From positions 3,297,736 to 3,361,735 of the forward strand of contig NC_021017.1 in the NCBI RefSeq assembly GCF_000210075.1: 64,000 nt of DNA. The letters are read 5' to 3'. A program made the position numbers and the translations under genes. Under the pieces are notes generated by a model, which saw only the letters and a program-made list of their open reading frames with translations, made no database searches and had not been told where the DNA came from. Shown piece after piece: positions 9,584 to 18,749 of this stretch. Origin of the DNA: Bacteroides xylanisolvens XB1A. GTDB lineage: Bacteria > Bacteroidota > Bacteroidia > Bacteroidales > Bacteroidaceae. Within the stretch, counting starts at the first letter, position 1; the number at the start of each line of letters is the position of its first letter.

Positions 9584-11342
9584 GAGTAGTTTCGGTTTTT
9601 TCAGGCTGTTCGTTTTTAACGAACTTGTATACTTTGGCTATTTGCCGGAGCACTCGTTTAGGAGATTCGTAAACCTGTTCGAACTGATACCCCTCTTTCT
9701 CAAATTCAGGAAGATATTTCTCTGCGTCATTGGTGCCGATCAACAAGAAACCTTTGGCAGGACGTTTTTGGTAGAAGTTGTCGAGACGGTTATGCAGGTA
9801 GAAATTAATCTCGAAGTAATGTACAGGGTCACCTGCTGCATGCAGACTTTCTTCAATGAATTCGTACATAGTCCCTTCGCTTTCCGGCGCAATCTTTTCG
9901 ATCTCTGCAGCGACGAATTTGACGGATTTCGAATTTAATGCTGCCGGCTGATAAGCACCGTCTAATGCAAGGTATAATCCCATGGTAAGCACGACGAGGG
10001 CATACAGGAAGCGGTTGCTCAATGCATGTTTCCGTTGATAGAACCACCAGTAGATACCGAGGACGGTAGGAACGGCAATCAGCAACAAGGCTCCTGCACC
10101 GCTGATATTTTGTATGGCGCGCATGAAATTAATGTTGTCCTGTGCGTGACGGCCGTGGAAGATTGTTTCAGGGATGAGCCCGCATTTTAATACAATGAAG
10201 CAAGTGAACAGCAACAGGCTGATTACCGCAAGAATACTTCCATATACTTTGATGACTTTGGATTGCTTCTTGACCAGATAAAATAGATATTTGGCAAGGA
10301 AATAAGCAATGAAAGGATAGATAGGCATCAGATAGACGCTGCGTTTGCTCTGCGGAATGCAGTAGAAAACGAAGATGACGACAATACTGGTGAAAGAGAA
10401 TAAATCCACCGGATCCATATTCTTTATCCAAGCAGTGAAACGTTTCCACCAAGCGGCAGGCTGGATATTGAATTTATGGTAAGTCAGGCTGAACAGGGAA
10501 AGTACGACTAACAGTGTCCAGGGAACATATCCGGCAAACAAGGTCACGAAATTATAGTGCCAGGGGTTCACGCATGAATTATAGCTCATGGTATTGGTCA
10601 TGCGACCGAGGTTTTCCTCCATCACTAATGCGATGAATTCTTCTCCACCTTGTTGGTAAGCAGCTACGTACCAGCAGATAGGCAGGATGAGAGAAAGGAT
10701 AGCCCAGGCGGAAAGTAGCAGGAATGCCTTGAAGAAGTTGACACCCCGGAGTAACAAGAATATGCCTACAACTAAGCATGGAATGATAGTACCTACCGGT
10801 CCTTTAGTCAGTGTTCCGCAACTCATCAGGAGAATGGCCAGCCAGGGAATACCTTTAAGCCCCTTCTCATACCATCTGTAGAGACAATATAGAGCGCCAA
10901 CGGTGAGCGCTGTCAATACCATGTCCACCCGGCAGTTGGCTCCGGCCCGGTGTAATTCGAAATTAGTCAGGGTAATAAAGGCGGCCAATAACGCCAGTTG
11001 CACTCCTTTTCTTTTGGCAAAGAACAGAAAGCCGCAGAGAGTCATGGCAATCAAGGCGATGGCGGACGGCAGGCGGGAGGTCATTTCTGTGACTTGCCCT
11101 CCGTTCACTACTGCTGATACAGCAGCGATGCTCCAATGGAAGAAAGGCGGTTTATAAGCCATTTCTCCTCCGTTGTTTCTGGGTAAGATCCAGTTTCCGC
11201 TATCCAGCATGGAATAGGAAACAATAGCTTCGCGAGGCTCACCTTTCGTGTGGTATTCCGACAAGCCGAGGAAAGGCAGGATAGTAACTACGCAAATGAC
11301 TAATAACAGCCAGAAAGCTTTGTTTGAAGTCAATGTTTTCAT
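9570..11342 (-). CDS. ArnT-like GT83/PMT-family glycosyltransferase
   Basis: A 590-residue polytopic membrane protein of the PMT/ArnT superfamily. The first periplasmic loop carries the hallmark TKGEPREAIVSYSML and AYKPPFFHW, which bind lipid-linked donor and lipid acceptor in ArnT; about twelve hydrophobic helices follow, with a small periplasmic C-terminal domain. ArnT takes a sugar from undecaprenyl phosphate and adds it to lipid A phosphate. Here it lies convergent to the deacetylase-GT2-GtrA run that could make such a donor. It is 29 bases downstream of the RNase HI gene on the same strand and may be co-transcribed with it. The acceptor is not proven. Confidence 0.87.
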   Translation of the reverse strand: MKTLTSNKAFWLLLVICVVTILPFLGLSEYHTKGEPREAIVSYSMLDSGNWILPRNNGGEMAYKPPFFHWSIAAVSAVVNGGQVTEMTSRLPSAIALIAMTLCGFLFFAKRKGVQLALLAAFITLTNFELHRAGANCRVDMVLTALTVGALYCLYRWYEKGLKGIPWLAILLMSCGTLTKGPVGTIIPCLVVGIFLLLRGVNFFKAFLLLSAWAILSLILPICWYVAAYQQGGEEFIALVMEENLGRMTNTMSYNSCVNPWHYNFVTLFAGYVPWTLLVVLSLFSLTYHKFNIQPAAWWKRFTAWIKNMDPVDLFSFTSIVVIFVFYCIPQSKRSVYLMPIYPFIAYFLAKYLFYLVKKQSKVIKVYGSILAVISLLLFTCFIVLKCGLIPETIFHGRHAQDNINFMRAIQNISGAGALLLIAVPTVLGIYWWFYQRKHALSNRFLYALVVLTMGLYLALDGAYQPAALNSKSVKFVAAEIEKIAPESEGTMYEFIEESLHAAGDPVHYFEINFYLHNRLDNFYQKRPAKGFLLIGTNDAEKYLPEFEKEGYQFEQVYESPKRVLRQIAKVYKFVKNEQPEKTETTPIVE

Positions 11343-11371
11343 CTTTTCTTATGATTGAAATTTATGTTCTT

Positions 11372-12007
11372 TTATTTTCTGCCGAAGTCGGCCGGAATTT
11401 CTCCCCATTCTTTCGTTTCCCATTTCAGGATACGAGTGGTATATGTATTTTCCCGCAACCATTTTTCTGCCCGTTCGATCAATAAAAACAGTTCTTCCGT
11501 TTCCGGAGTGCGGGGGAGCTTGGTTTTGCACTTCTTCTGCCGTACCCAGCTGATCGCATTGGCGCTATCACTGTAAATAGGCATGTCGAAACCTTTGTTC
11601 TTCAACAACGCCAACCCGTGTACGATGGCTAGAAATTCGCCGATATTATTCGTGCCTTTCATCGGGCCGAAATGAAAAATTTCCTGCCGGCTGGCAATGT
11701 GTACTCCACGATACTCCATCGGTCCCGGATTACCGCTACAGGCTGCGTCGACTGCCAGGCTGTTGTCGATCACGCAAGAGGGTAAAGTATCTGACGAAGG
11801 TTTGGAACCTCCTGATTTAGACTTTGCGTTTTTGCCGATATAAGCGTATGGAGACATTGTCAGCGCGCGTTCCGCTTCTTCGCGCGTATCGAATGATTTG
11901 TATTTGGCAGCTTCGTATCCTTTGATTTGAAGCTGGCAGTCTGTCCAGGAAGTGTAAATCCCGGGTGTGACGCCTTCCCATACGACATAAAATTTTTGTT
12001 TTGCCAT
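11372..12007 (-). CDS. rnhA: Ribonuclease HI with N-terminal hybrid-binding domain
   Basis: A 211-residue protein. Residues 1-~48 form the caulimovirus-viroplasmin/RNase H1 hybrid-binding domain (KFYVVWEGVTPGIYTSW, then KSFDTREEAERAL); a short Ser/Lys linker follows; residues ~75-211 form the RNase H fold. The four acidic active-site residues can be seen in LAVDAACSG, NNIGEFLAI, IYSDSANA and near the end in IPADFG. The enzyme cuts RNA in RNA-DNA hybrids. This two-domain type is common in Bacteroidota. The gene has its own -7 box and is divergent from the nitroreductase. Confidence 0.92.
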   Translation of the reverse strand: MAKQKFYVVWEGVTPGIYTSWTDCQLQIKGYEAAKYKSFDTREEAERALTMSPYAYIGKNAKSKSGGSKPSSDTLPSCVIDNSLAVDAACSGNPGPMEYRGVHIASRQEIFHFGPMKGTNNIGEFLAIVHGLALLKNKGFDMPIYSDSANAISWVRQKKCKTKLPRTPETEELFLLIERAEKWLRENTYTTRILKWETKEWGEIPADFGRK

Positions 12008-12056
12008 TTTTCTGACGATAAATTTAGATAGTCAATGAATTGACGCTGCGAAGGTA

Positions 12057-12064
12057 CAAATATA
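12057..12064 (-). promoter_or_regulatory. -7 box for the RNase HI gene
   Basis: Reading the minus strand gives TATATTTG, 50 bases before the RNase HI ATG at 12007, within the divergent gap shared with the nitroreductase gene. Confidence 0.55.
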
Positions 12065-12143
12065 TTCTCTAACTGAACAAGTTAGGGGGGATACTTGTTA
12101 TAAAAAAAAGAGAGTTTTAAGAATATAAAATAAGAAAGGAACT

Positions 12144-12749
12144 ATGATGGAAAGATCTTTTAGTGAAGCTTTGAAACAACGTCGGACTTACTATTCAATT
12201 ACTAATCAGTCACCTATATCCGATCAGGAGATCGAATGTATCGTTAATATGACCGTGCGTCACGTACCGTCAGCATTCAATTCACAGACTACACGTGTGG
12301 TGCTCCTGTTGGGAGAATCTCATAAGAAACTGTGGCAGATCGTGAAAGATACATTGAAGAAGATTGTACCGGCTGAAGCTTTTGTAAAGACAGAAGAGAA
12401 GATAGATCATTCCTTTGCCTGTGGCTACGGAACTGTACTGTTCTTTGAGGATCAAAAAGTAGTGAAAGGACTTCAGGAGGCTTTCCCGTCTTATCAGGAG
12501 AACTTCCCGGGATGGTCATTGCAGACTTCTGCCATGCACCAGCTGGCTATCTGGGTGATGCTTGAGGATGTAGGTTTCGGAGCATCGCTGCAACACTATA
12601 ACCCGTTGATTGATGAAGAAGTGCGCCGTGCATGGAACTTGCCGGAACATTGGCATCTGATTGCGGAAATGCCGTTCGGACTTCCTATTGGCAAACCGGG
12701 TGAAAAAGAATTTCAGCCGCTTGAAGAACGGGTGAGAATCTTTAAATAA
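12144..12749 (+). CDS. Nitroreductase-family protein
   Basis: A 201-residue flavoprotein of the nitroreductase superfamily, close to the small YdfN/Frm2-like branch. It opens with RRTYYSI and has AFNSQTTRVVLLLG, then SLQTSAMHQLAIWVMLEDVG and LQHYNP in the usual FMN- and dimer-forming positions, ending in an IAEMPFGLPIGKPGEKEF stretch. Members use NAD(P)H to reduce nitro groups or quinones, or respond to lipid and oxidative stress. Two ATG codons (12144, 12147) are adjacent; the first is used here. It stands alone: the next gene has its own promoter. Confidence 0.88.
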   Translation: MMERSFSEALKQRRTYYSITNQSPISDQEIECIVNMTVRHVPSAFNSQTTRVVLLLGESHKKLWQIVKDTLKKIVPAEAFVKTEEKIDHSFACGYGTVLFFEDQKVVKGLQEAFPSYQENFPGWSLQTSAMHQLAIWVMLEDVGFGASLQHYNPLIDEEVRRAWNLPEHWHLIAEMPFGLPIGKPGEKEFQPLEERVRIFK

Positions 12750-12755
12750 ATCGGG

Positions 12756-12830
12756 AATGAAGAATGAATAATGAAGAATTGGATGGCATAATGGCTAAAA
12801 TTCTTCATTCTTCATTCTTCATTCTTCATT
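12756..12830. repeat. AT-rich inverted repeat built of ATTCTTC words
   Basis: The left arm, 12756-12780, pairs with 12799-12823 at 24 of 25 positions, and the right arm adds one more ATTCTTC unit up to 12830. Both arms are themselves tandem runs of 7-base words. It sits between the nitroreductase stop and the shikimate kinase promoter and could form a long hairpin. Confidence 0.7.
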
Positions 12831-12837
12831 AAATGAT

Positions 12838-12845
12838 TAATTTTG
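12838..12845 (+). promoter_or_regulatory. -7 box for shikimate kinase
   Basis: TAATTTTG, 19 bases before the ATG at 12865, directly after the inverted repeat. Confidence 0.45.
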
Positions 12846-12864
12846 TGAGCAAAATTAGTCATTT

Positions 12865-13392
12865 ATGGTTCGTATCTTTCTTACCGGCTATATGGGTGCC
12901 GGAAAAACGACGTTGGGTAAAGCATTTGCCCGGCAAATGAATATACCGTTCGTTGATCTGGACTGGTATATCGAAGAGCGTTTTCACAAAACCGTTGGAG
13001 AATTATTCACTGAACGAGGCGAAACAGGATTCAGGGAACTGGAGCGGAATATGCTTCATGAAGTAGCCGAGTTTGAGAATGTGGTAATTTCGACGGGAGG
13101 TGGAGCGCCTTGTTTTTTTGATAATATGGAATTTATGAACCGGACCGGAAAGACGGTTTTTCTCGATGTGCATCCGGATGTGCTGTTCAGACGCTTGCGT
13201 GTGGCTAAACAGCAACGCCCTATTCTTCAGGGGAAAGAGGATGACGAACTGAAAGCGTTCATCGTTCAGGCGCTTGAGAAACGCGCACCTTTTTATCACC
13301 AGGCACAATATATCTTTAATGCAGACGAATTGGAAGACCGTTGGCAGATTGAAACATCGGTGCAACGTTTGCAACAACTTCTTGGATTATAA
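12865..13392 (+). CDS. aroK: Shikimate kinase
   Basis: A 175-residue P-loop kinase, the usual length for AroK. Walker A GYMGAGKTT is at residues 8-16, the shikimate-binding Asp is in VDLDWYIEER, FRELERN and STGGGAP are in their usual places, and the lid has AKQQRPIL with the conserved Arg. It phosphorylates shikimate with ATP in chorismate synthesis, in the cytoplasm. It is not next to other aro genes here. Confidence 0.95.
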   Translation: MVRIFLTGYMGAGKTTLGKAFARQMNIPFVDLDWYIEERFHKTVGELFTERGETGFRELERNMLHEVAEFENVVISTGGGAPCFFDNMEFMNRTGKTVFLDVHPDVLFRRLRVAKQQRPILQGKEDDELKAFIVQALEKRAPFYHQAQYIFNADELEDRWQIETSVQRLQQLLGL

Positions 13393-13528
13393 TCTGTGCC
13401 TAAATTGTATATCAGACTTTATTTTTTTGATACTCTTTATTGTTCATTCAGTCAATATTAGTACCTTGCACTCGTTATGAGATTTTTTTTATTGACTAAT
13501 AACACAAAATTAAGGTAAAGTCTATATC

Positions 13529-15469
13529 ATGAAAATTTTAAAAGAGAAATTTGGAGAGTTATCCGCTAGAATAAAAGCGTCCGGACAGCCTGCAAGGACA
13601 TGGTTTCCACAGTATACACCGGCCTCATTATTAAATGCGGAAAATTGGTGGGAAGCATTGGCTGTATGTGAATATGCTTTGGACACAAAAGAAGACGAGA
13701 AATTAACAGAAGATTTTTTTGAACTGATATTCAGTGCTTTTGACTGTAACGTAGAGGTCGATCTCAACGCAGAAGAATATGAATTCTGGTGGGAGAAGGT
13801 AATGCAGGTATGCGACCGTGTAGCTGTGTTTAGCGGTGCGGGATGGGCACAGAAGGGTGCGCAATATTCTGAAGCCCGTTATGGAAAGCGGGATATGAGT
13901 TATTTGTTTCCGTATTACGAAAAGGCTGCCGATATGGGTTGGGCTGAAGCGGAAGCAACTGTTGCCTATTGGCGATACATGGGATTCTATTGCGAGCAAA
14001 ATAAAGAAGAGGGCGAACGACGTTTTGCCGCTCTCACTTCTCCCGAAGCTATTTTATGGGGAAAACATTATCGTGCTTTTGTCGAAGAATTTACAGGAGA
14101 TAAAGCGAAGGCGTTGCAGATACGGAATGACCTGCTTGCCGAACTGCCTGAAGGAGAACGTTTGCGTGCTCATGTATATGCAGCACTGGGAGACGCGCTC
14201 GACAGGGCGGAAGGCAGTGTGGCAGAGGAAGCTGCTTACTACGAAAAGTCTCTGGAGATAGTTCCCAATCTTTATAGTCTTAAAAATCTGGCTACCCTTT
14301 ATTTCCGTTATCCGGAACTGAATAAACCGAAAGAACTGGGCTTTGAACTTTGGGAAAAAGCCTGGCATGCAGGTGTGTGGTCTGCCGCTAACTTCCTGGG
14401 ATATAATTATCAGGAAGAAGAATGGCTGGATATGCCGAAAGCTATTGAATGGCTGGAAAAGGGGATGCTTTATTGTGAATCTTACAGTGCGTATGAACTG
14501 GCGCTGATCTACCTGTATAATGATGAATATAAGAACGTGGAACGCGGACTGATGTGTCTGAACCGTTGCGTGGAAGATAACTATATACAAGGTATAGAAG
14601 GACTGGCTAATATCTATTTCAACGGTGAATTGGTGGAAGAGGACATGAATCGTGCGAAAGAATTGTTGGAGAAGGCTATTGAACTGGGTTCGGGAAATGC
14701 AGCTTATCGTCTAGGCTGGATGTATGAGCGTGGCTTCTTGTCTGAACAACCGGATTATGTGAAGGCGTTAGAGTATTATGAAAAGGCAGCTTCGCTGAAC
14801 AATGCCGACGGATATTGTCGGATGGCGCTTTACCTGGCTAATGGATACAGCGGTGTAAAAGATGCTGATAAGTCGAGAGAATGTTATGAAAAAGCAGCCG
14901 AACTGGGTTCCTGCTTTGCTCTTGTAGAACTGGCGTTCTTGTATGAGAATGGCGATGGGGTGGAGAAGAACTATGAAAAGGCATTTGAACTGATTAGTAG
15001 GGCTGCCGGACAGGGTTATCCTTATGCGATGTTCCGTTCTGGTCTTTATATGGAAAAAGGTGTTCTTGGTGAAGCAAAACCGGAAGAGGCGTTCGCTTGG
15101 TATACAAAGGCGGCAGAAGCGGATGATAATGATGCGATCTTTGCTCTGGGACGCTGTTATAAAGAAGGAATCGGAACGGCAGAAGACTGGGATAAGGCAC
15201 TCGAATGGTTCGGCAAAGGAGCGGAGAAGGAAGAGTCCCGTTGTCTGACAGAGCTGGGCCTGGCTTATGAAAATGGCAATGGCGTGGAAGAAAATCCGCA
15301 AAAGGCTGTGGAATATATGATGAAAGCTGCTGAACAGGACTATGGTTATGCCCAGTTTAAGATGGGAGACTATTATTTCTTTGGTTGCGGTCCCTGTCTG
15401 GAAGACAATAAAAAGGCTATGTATTCCACATGGAAAAAGGCAGGACAAAACGGAAGCAAGCAGTTGTAA
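13529..15469 (+). pseudogene. Sel1-repeat protein, N-terminal part, cut by mobile element
   Basis: An open frame of 646 codons. After an N-terminal region of ~120 residues it is made of Sel1-like repeats (for example YEKAAELGSCFALVELA, YEKAASLNNADGYCRMA), an alpha-solenoid that usually scaffolds protein complexes. Genuine sequence seems to end at codon 630 (Ala, base 15418); the last 16 codons and the stop belong to the inserted element. The rest of the gene resumes in the same frame at 24099. Joining the two gives a protein of about 832 residues with no base lost or gained. A near -7 box, TACCTTGC, lies at 13462-13469. It heads an operon with the Hsp90-like and TPR-like genes. A truncated 646-residue product may still be made. 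Confidence 0.85.
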
Positions 15470-15483
15470 AATACAGCGTTGCA

Positions 15484-15502
15484 ATTACTTGATTTTCAGC
15501 TA
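15484..15502 (+). repeat. Left sub-terminal direct repeat of the element
   Basis: ATTACTtGATttTCAGCTA matches 24067-24084 near the right end, with one indel and two mismatches. It is probably an integrase arm-type site or part of the attachment region. The gap 15470-15618 otherwise shows no gene. Confidence 0.5.
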
Positions 15503-15618
15503 ATATGTTTTAACAAACGGAAAATTCGACTATTGGCGTTTAGTCCTTATTGGAGTAATTTTGTACCACGGTTGTACCTCGCAGGAGGGGTCGCACGGTT
15601 CGATTTCCTTTCAGCAGC

Positions 15619-15645
15619 GTGCAACAGCGTTCAACAATGTGCAAC
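15619..15645 (+). promoter_or_regulatory. Three phased GTGCAAC/GTTCAAC repeats before the HTH gene
   Basis: GTGCAAC at 15619, GTTCAAC at 15629 and GTGCAAC at 15639 are exactly 10 bases apart, so they face the same side of the helix. They end 12 bases before the HTH gene start. They are a likely binding array for that protein (self-control or excision) or for the integrase. Confidence 0.5.
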
Positions 15646-15657
15646 TAAATTTCTTCG

Positions 15658-16482
15658 ATGATGGACCGTCAGAATGAACACAAATTAACAGGCCAGCCCG
15701 ACTTCGGTCGGGATATGCCAGACAAGCCGTTCCTCACCATTGGGGAGGTGGCGGACATTCTGCAAGTGAGCAGCCGTACCGTGTATAACCTGATTTATAA
15801 AGGTACGCTCCGGGCTTGCAGGATTACATACCACATCACGCTAATCACCAAGGAGGATTTCTTCCTGATGATTAAGGAAACAACCTACTGCAAGCGGAGC
15901 TTTTCTGTATTCGCAAGGCAGGGGAAAAAGACAAAGAAGAAAATGAACGGAGAAAGACAGGAAAAAGAGCAAACAGCCCTCATCCGACAAGAGGGAAAGA
16001 AAGGAACAAAGGGCAGTCCGACAAAGCGGCGGCTCATTCCGGCGGCAAGCTACAAACAGTCCGTGCGTGACACGTTCACGGACAGGGAGAGTGTCGGCGG
16101 CGACCTTTATACGATGGCGGAGATATGCCAAAAGTTCAATTATACTTACGGACGGTTCTACAACCTCCGTATGCGGTACTCTATACCGTGCATCAAAGCC
16201 AATGCCACCAAATGCTTCCCGAAAGCGGAGGTTGACAAGGCGATGGCGGAAGAGGACGAGCGGCTGGGCAACAACCTTTCGGAGCATTGGTATTCGTGCT
16301 TCGACATCATGCGGCTGTTCGGGCTGGGCAAGACGCAAGTCCGCAGGTTCGCCCTCACGCACGAGGTACGGACGAAGCGCATACACGGCAACCGCCTGTA
16401 CTACCTGAAAGCCGACTGGGATGCGGCACGTAAGGAAGCGGAGCGGAAAAGCGCAAGCACGAAAGCCAAACGGGAAGAATAA
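15658..16482 (+). CDS. Multi-helix-turn-helix element protein
   Basis: A 274-residue protein. Residues ~25-70 are an excisionase-type HTH (PFLTIGEVADILQVSSRTVY). A Lys-rich linker follows, then two more regions that look like DNA-binding helices: ~150-190 (TMAEICQKFNYTYGRFY) and ~208-255 (FDIMRLFGLGKTQVRRFAL). Such proteins sit beside tyrosine integrases in Bacteroides elements and may direct integration or excision; Tn4555 has a targeting protein near its integrase, but homology is not established here. Two adjacent ATGs (15658, 15661). It lies 31 bases upstream of the integrase. Confidence 0.7.
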   Translation: MMDRQNEHKLTGQPDFGRDMPDKPFLTIGEVADILQVSSRTVYNLIYKGTLRACRITYHITLITKEDFFLMIKETTYCKRSFSVFARQGKKTKKKMNGERQEKEQTALIRQEGKKGTKGSPTKRRLIPAASYKQSVRDTFTDRESVGGDLYTMAEICQKFNYTYGRFYNLRMRYSIPCIKANATKCFPKAEVDKAMAEEDERLGNNLSEHWYSCFDIMRLFGLGKTQVRRFALTHEVRTKRIHGNRLYYLKADWDAARKEAERKSASTKAKREE

Positions 16483-16513
16483 GCATTTATAACCAATCAA
16501 ATACATTAGCGAT

Positions 16514-17619
16514 ATGACAAACATTTGTACGAAAGTGACGGTCAGGAAACGACCTATCAAGAACGGGCAGTTGTCACTCTACCTTGACTTCTACCCACCC
16601 GTCAGGCACCCGAAAACGGGCAAGCTGACAAGGCGTGAATATCTCGGCATCTACATCTATGCCAACCCGACAGAGAAGTTTGAAGCGGAGTTCAACAAGA
16701 CCATGCTGCGCAATGCGGAGCTTATCAAGTGCAGGAGGACGGAGGCCATCATCAACGAAGAGTTCGGCTTCCTCGACCGCAACAGGGGCAAGGAGAGCTT
16801 CTTGGAATACTTCCGCTCCAAAATGGCGGACGATGACAATTTCAGGAATTGGAACGCCGCCTACAAGCACTTCGAGAAGATTGCGGCGGCAGTTGCACAT
16901 TTGACGACCTGACGGTGGAATACTGCCAGGGCTTCCTCACCTACATGCTGTCGCTCACCACGCAGACCCACACCAAGATGATGGCGTCCACCGCCAACAA
17001 CAACCTGAACAAGCTGAAATGCGTCCTGCGGCTGGCATACGAGGACAAGCGGATTAAGGAGAACATCGCACCGAGGCTGAAACACGCCAAGGAAGCCAGC
17101 ACAAGGCGTGAGTTCCTGACGCTTGACGAGGTGAAGAAACTTGCGCACACGCCCTGCGGAAAGCCTGTCGTAAAGTCTGCGGCACTGTTCTCCTGCCTTA
17201 CCGGACTGCGCATCAGCGACATCATACGCCTGCAGTGGGAGAACATCATCAGGGGTGCGGATGGCGGCTGGTGTATGCACATCGTGACCAAGAAAACCCG
17301 GACGGAAGCCGTTTTGCCGTTATCGGATGAAGCCCTCGCACTCTGCGGCGAGCGTTCCACGGGGCAGGTGTTCAAGGGAATGACACAAGCCCTGCTTCCC
17401 TTGTATCTCAAAGACTGGATTAAGTCTGCCGGGATTACGAAGCACATAACCTTTCATTGCTTCCGCCATACCTACGCGACCCTGCAGCTTGCAGCCGGAA
17501 CAGACCTTTACACCATCTCGAAAATGCTTACGCACAGCAACGTGGCGACAACGCAGGTTTATGCGGATGTGGTGAACGACCTGAAGCGCAAGGCATCGGA
17601 ACAGATAACGCTAAAATGA
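16514..17619 (+). pseudogene. Tyrosine integrase with a single-base frameshift
   Basis: Codons 1-~123 give an arm-binding domain and the start of the SAM-like core-binding domain up to HFEKI. The frame then needs one extra base near 16881-16882 (ATTGC for an expected ATTTGC) to continue as CGGSCTFDDLTVEY and the catalytic domain. As read, the first frame stops at 16912 and the second is open from 16849 to 17619. The full catalytic set is present in the second part: Arg in TGLRISDI, Lys in TKKTRTE, HCFRHTYA, and the nucleophile Tyr in TTQVYADV. If the deletion is real, the integrase is dead and the element cannot move by itself. Confidence 0.85.
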
Positions 17620-17626
17620 CTTACAT

Positions 17627-18007
17627 ATGGAAAGAATAACATTTGAACAACTGCCACAGGCTGTCTCCACCCTGATAGAACGGGTGGAACAGCTTGCCGG
17701 AAAGGTGGACGAAGTGCTATGCAAGGCGGCAGGGAAAGACACGGGCAGGCGTAACCTGCTTTCCCTTGATGAAGTCGCCGCCCTGCTCGGCAAGTCGGCT
17801 TCCACCATCTATGCCATGACTTCCGAAAAGCGCATACCGTACCGCAAGCGTGGCAACAAGCTCTATTTCTTCGAGGATGAGGTCATGCAGTGGATTGAAC
17901 AGGGCGGGACATCGGGAACGGGCGGAGAGGAGGATTTCAACAGACGGCTCGAAGCATTGCGCAGCGGCAAAAAGCGCAAGCCCGGCTCATTACAGAACAA
18001 CAGGTGA
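17627..18007 (+). CDS. Excisionase-like HTH protein
   Basis: A 126-residue protein directly after the integrase (gap 7 bases). Residues ~1-30 could form a coiled coil (LIERVEQLAGKVDEVL). Residues ~44-92 are a HTH_17/MerR-like fold: LLSLDEVAALLGKSASTIYAM, then RIPYRKRGNKLYF and a DEVMQWIE helix. Small HTH proteins in this place often act as excisionases or control mobilization. The C-terminal tail is basic. Confidence 0.72.
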   Translation: MERITFEQLPQAVSTLIERVEQLAGKVDEVLCKAAGKDTGRRNLLSLDEVAALLGKSASTIYAMTSEKRIPYRKRGNKLYFFEDEVMQWIEQGGTSGTGGEEDFNRRLEALRSGKKRKPGSLQNNR

Positions 18008-18035
18008 CCACGGTATCACCATAACACCATAGATT

Positions 18036-18749
18036 ATGTGCAAGAACGAACAGACTATACATTACTGCACCATTCTCTCCGCCCGGCAGTGGGATTTTCT
18101 TTTGGACGGCAAGTCTTCAGCTCTCAGGCAGAAATGCCTGCACAGGCTGATGACCGCCGCCGTAAGGGCAAAGACCGTTTACCGCATCAAGGGCATAGAG
18201 ATTGTCTTGGAGGTGGGACAGGCGGCAGCTTCCGATGTGGAAATGGCGGAATACCTGAAATGCAACCGAAAGACGGTCGGCAAACTCATAGACAGCTTTA
18301 ACAGGCTCGGTATGCTGACCACCCGAACCAACAACCGCACTTCCATCCACGCCCTGCATTTCCTTACAGGGTGGTATGTGGATGGTGTCCTTCTGACCAA
18401 TCCCCATTATGTCAGGCCTGCGGCTGTTCCCAAAGGACAAAGTGACAATGTGCGGACACCATACTCTAATGATGCACCGTTAAAGGATAAGCCGTGTACC
18501 GTACCTGACGACTGCCAATGCGCAAGGCATGATACGTACAGCATTACAGGCGGAGCAGCCGCCCTTTCTTCTTCCCTTTGCTCGCCCGTGGCATCCGGCA
18601 GTCAGGATGCAGAATACAGAACAAGAAATCAGCATATCACAGACGACGGCAAAGGGCTACATGGCAATAATTCCACAGGAAGCCTGAAAGAGGCACAGGA
18701 CAGCACGGTTGGCGGTGCAGATAATACCGGCATTGGCACAGGGAAATGA
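18036..18749 (+). CDS. Winged-helix protein of mobilizable elements, function unknown
   Basis: A 237-residue protein. Residues ~65-105 have a winged-helix look (EMAEYLKCNRKTVGKLIDSF, then RLGMLTTRTNN), followed by a Tyr- and Asn-rich stretch and a low-complexity C-terminal ~90 residues. It lies between the excisionase-like gene and the mobilization region, a place where Bacteroides elements usually carry a regulatory or replication-initiation gene. I do not recognise it further. The base composition is GC-richer than the host, like the rest of the element backbone. Confidence 0.6.
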   Translation: MCKNEQTIHYCTILSARQWDFLLDGKSSALRQKCLHRLMTAAVRAKTVYRIKGIEIVLEVGQAAASDVEMAEYLKCNRKTVGKLIDSFNRLGMLTTRTNNRTSIHALHFLTGWYVDGVLLTNPHYVRPAAVPKGQSDNVRTPYSNDAPLKDKPCTVPDDCQCARHDTYSITGGAAALSSSLCSPVASGSQDAEYRTRNQHITDDGKGLHGNNSTGSLKEAQDSTVGGADNTGIGTGK

